Shown piece after piece: positions 7,006 through 7,602 of a stretch of 7,602 nt of DNA (position 1 is the first letter of the stretch; each line of letters starts with the position of its first letter). Where the stretch lies: NCBI GenBank assembly GCA_019242065.1, contig JAFAWJ010000122.1:1-7602 (forward strand), in the 5' to 3' direction. Made by a program: the position numbers and the translations under genes. This DNA is from Chloroflexota bacterium. GTDB lineage: Bacteria; Chloroflexota; UBA6077; CF-72. Below the pieces are notes generated by a model. That model did no database searches. It saw only the letters and a list, made by a program, of their open reading frames with translations, and was not told where the DNA came from.

Positions 7006-7602
7006 GACGCCACGACCAGGGCTGTCGCCACAGTCGGACGGGTTCTCGGGGCGGAGGCGGGAAGCGCGATCGCAGAGCGTGTTGCGCAGACGCTCGCATT
7101 ATGTTGTGAGAACGTTCGTCGGTCGGCGTGGCCACAGGTAGCCTGGTCCTTCAGCGGATTGACCACCGACGGCGCTCCGCTGGAGTTCACGTTCTCGAGT
7201 GCCGACAGCCTTCTTCGCTACACCGTCGATGTTGCCCCACCTGAAACACCGGATCACCAGCGGCTCGTGGCCGCTGACGCGCTCGTCGCCCGGCTGGGTC
7301 ACGCGCGGCTCGCGAGTGGGGACGTCGAACGCTGGACGCTCGTACAGCAGGCTTCGCGGCTGACGTGGGGTGCCCGGCTGGGCATGCGGTGGAACCGCGA
7401 CGAGCGAGAGCAGGTGAAGGTGTATGTCGAGATCCCTCCCACCGCACAGCCAGCCATTCGATCGATGGTACGTCCACCCCTCCGAGACTCCGTGGCGGTG
7501 ATGGTTGGCTTTGAACCGGAAAGTCGCAGGACGGAATACTACTTTCGCCAGAGCCAATTGACGTTCGCGCAGCTGGACGTTCTGCTCCGCACACTCGGCA
7601 GC
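7003..7602 (+). CDS. Uncharacterised protein, possible ABBA-fold prenyltransferase-like (3'-truncated)
   Basis: The first 200 codons are present, with no stop before the window end. It is unrelated to the three repeat proteins. The N-terminus is an Ala-rich helical stretch without the basic or long hydrophobic run of a signal peptide. Then come GLTTDGAPLEFTFSS (about 52-66), LRYTVDVAPPE, a WGARLGMRW stretch (about 122-130), VKVYVEIP (about 137-144) and TEYYFRQSQ (about 177-185). The layout of a GxPxEFxxS segment, then a K-V-Y strand, then an R/E-x-Y-Y strand, faintly recalls bacterial aromatic or indole prenyltransferases of the ABBA (DMATS-like) barrel, where such K-x-Y strands line the diphosphate site. 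This is resemblance from memory, the catalytic set cannot be checked on a partial sequence, and a conserved hypothetical protein is just as possible. ATG 7003 is chosen because it abuts the gene 3 stop and opens the frame. Confidence 0.85.
   Translation, partial: MDATTRAVATVGRVLGAEAGSAIAERVAQTLALCCENVRRSAWPQVAWSFSGLTTDGAPLEFTFSSADSLLRYTVDVAPPETPDHQRLVAADALVARLGHARLASGDVERWTLVQQASRLTWGARLGMRWNRDEREQVKVYVEIPPTAQPAIRSMVRPPLRDSVAVMVGFEPESRRTEYYFRQSQLTFAQLDVLLRTLGS

Overview
The window is densely coding on the + strand. It holds three large consecutive genes (the first cut off at its 5' end by the window edge) and the first 200 codons of a fourth, which runs off the 3' end. The spacings are 34, 36 and 0 nt, and I see no terminator between genes, so the four look like part of one operon. 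The DNA is GC-rich with purine-rich Shine-Dalgarno-like sites before genes 2 and 3, which fits a high-GC bacterium. Nothing identifies the phylum. I see no tRNA, rRNA, CRISPR array, insertion sequence or integration site, and no stretch over 300 bases without a gene.

The main observation is that the three large genes are diverged paralogues with one shared modular plan. Each has (1) an N-terminal domain of about 250-285 residues, (2) a linker that differs completely in length and composition between copies, (3) a short connecting segment with a QG motif that ends at a conserved (D/N)PFF motif, and (4) a C-terminal array of beta-sandwich-like repeats of about 97 residues. The distance from the PFF motif to the stop is 386, 390 and 296 residues, close to whole multiples of one unit (4, 4 and 3 repeats). 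I do not recognise a named family or function. Neither complete N-terminus has a signal peptide and no membrane segment is evident, so the proteins appear cytoplasmic or exported by an unseen route.

Gene 1 (3-2213) carries a Ser/Gly linker encoded by a 15-bp tandem repeat. Gene 2 (2248-4566) has almost no low-complexity linker. Gene 3 (4603-7002) has a linker of about 177 residues made mostly of Ala, Gly, Pro, Ser and Thr. Gene 4 (7003-7602, partial) begins on the base after the gene 3 stop and in the same frame. It is an unrelated soluble protein with a weak resemblance to ABBA-fold prenyltransferases.

The simplest working picture, which is inference, is a co-expressed set of elongated multidomain proteins that act together, perhaps as subunits of one assembly, with a possible enzyme encoded downstream. 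The function is undescribed as far as I can tell from sequence alone.
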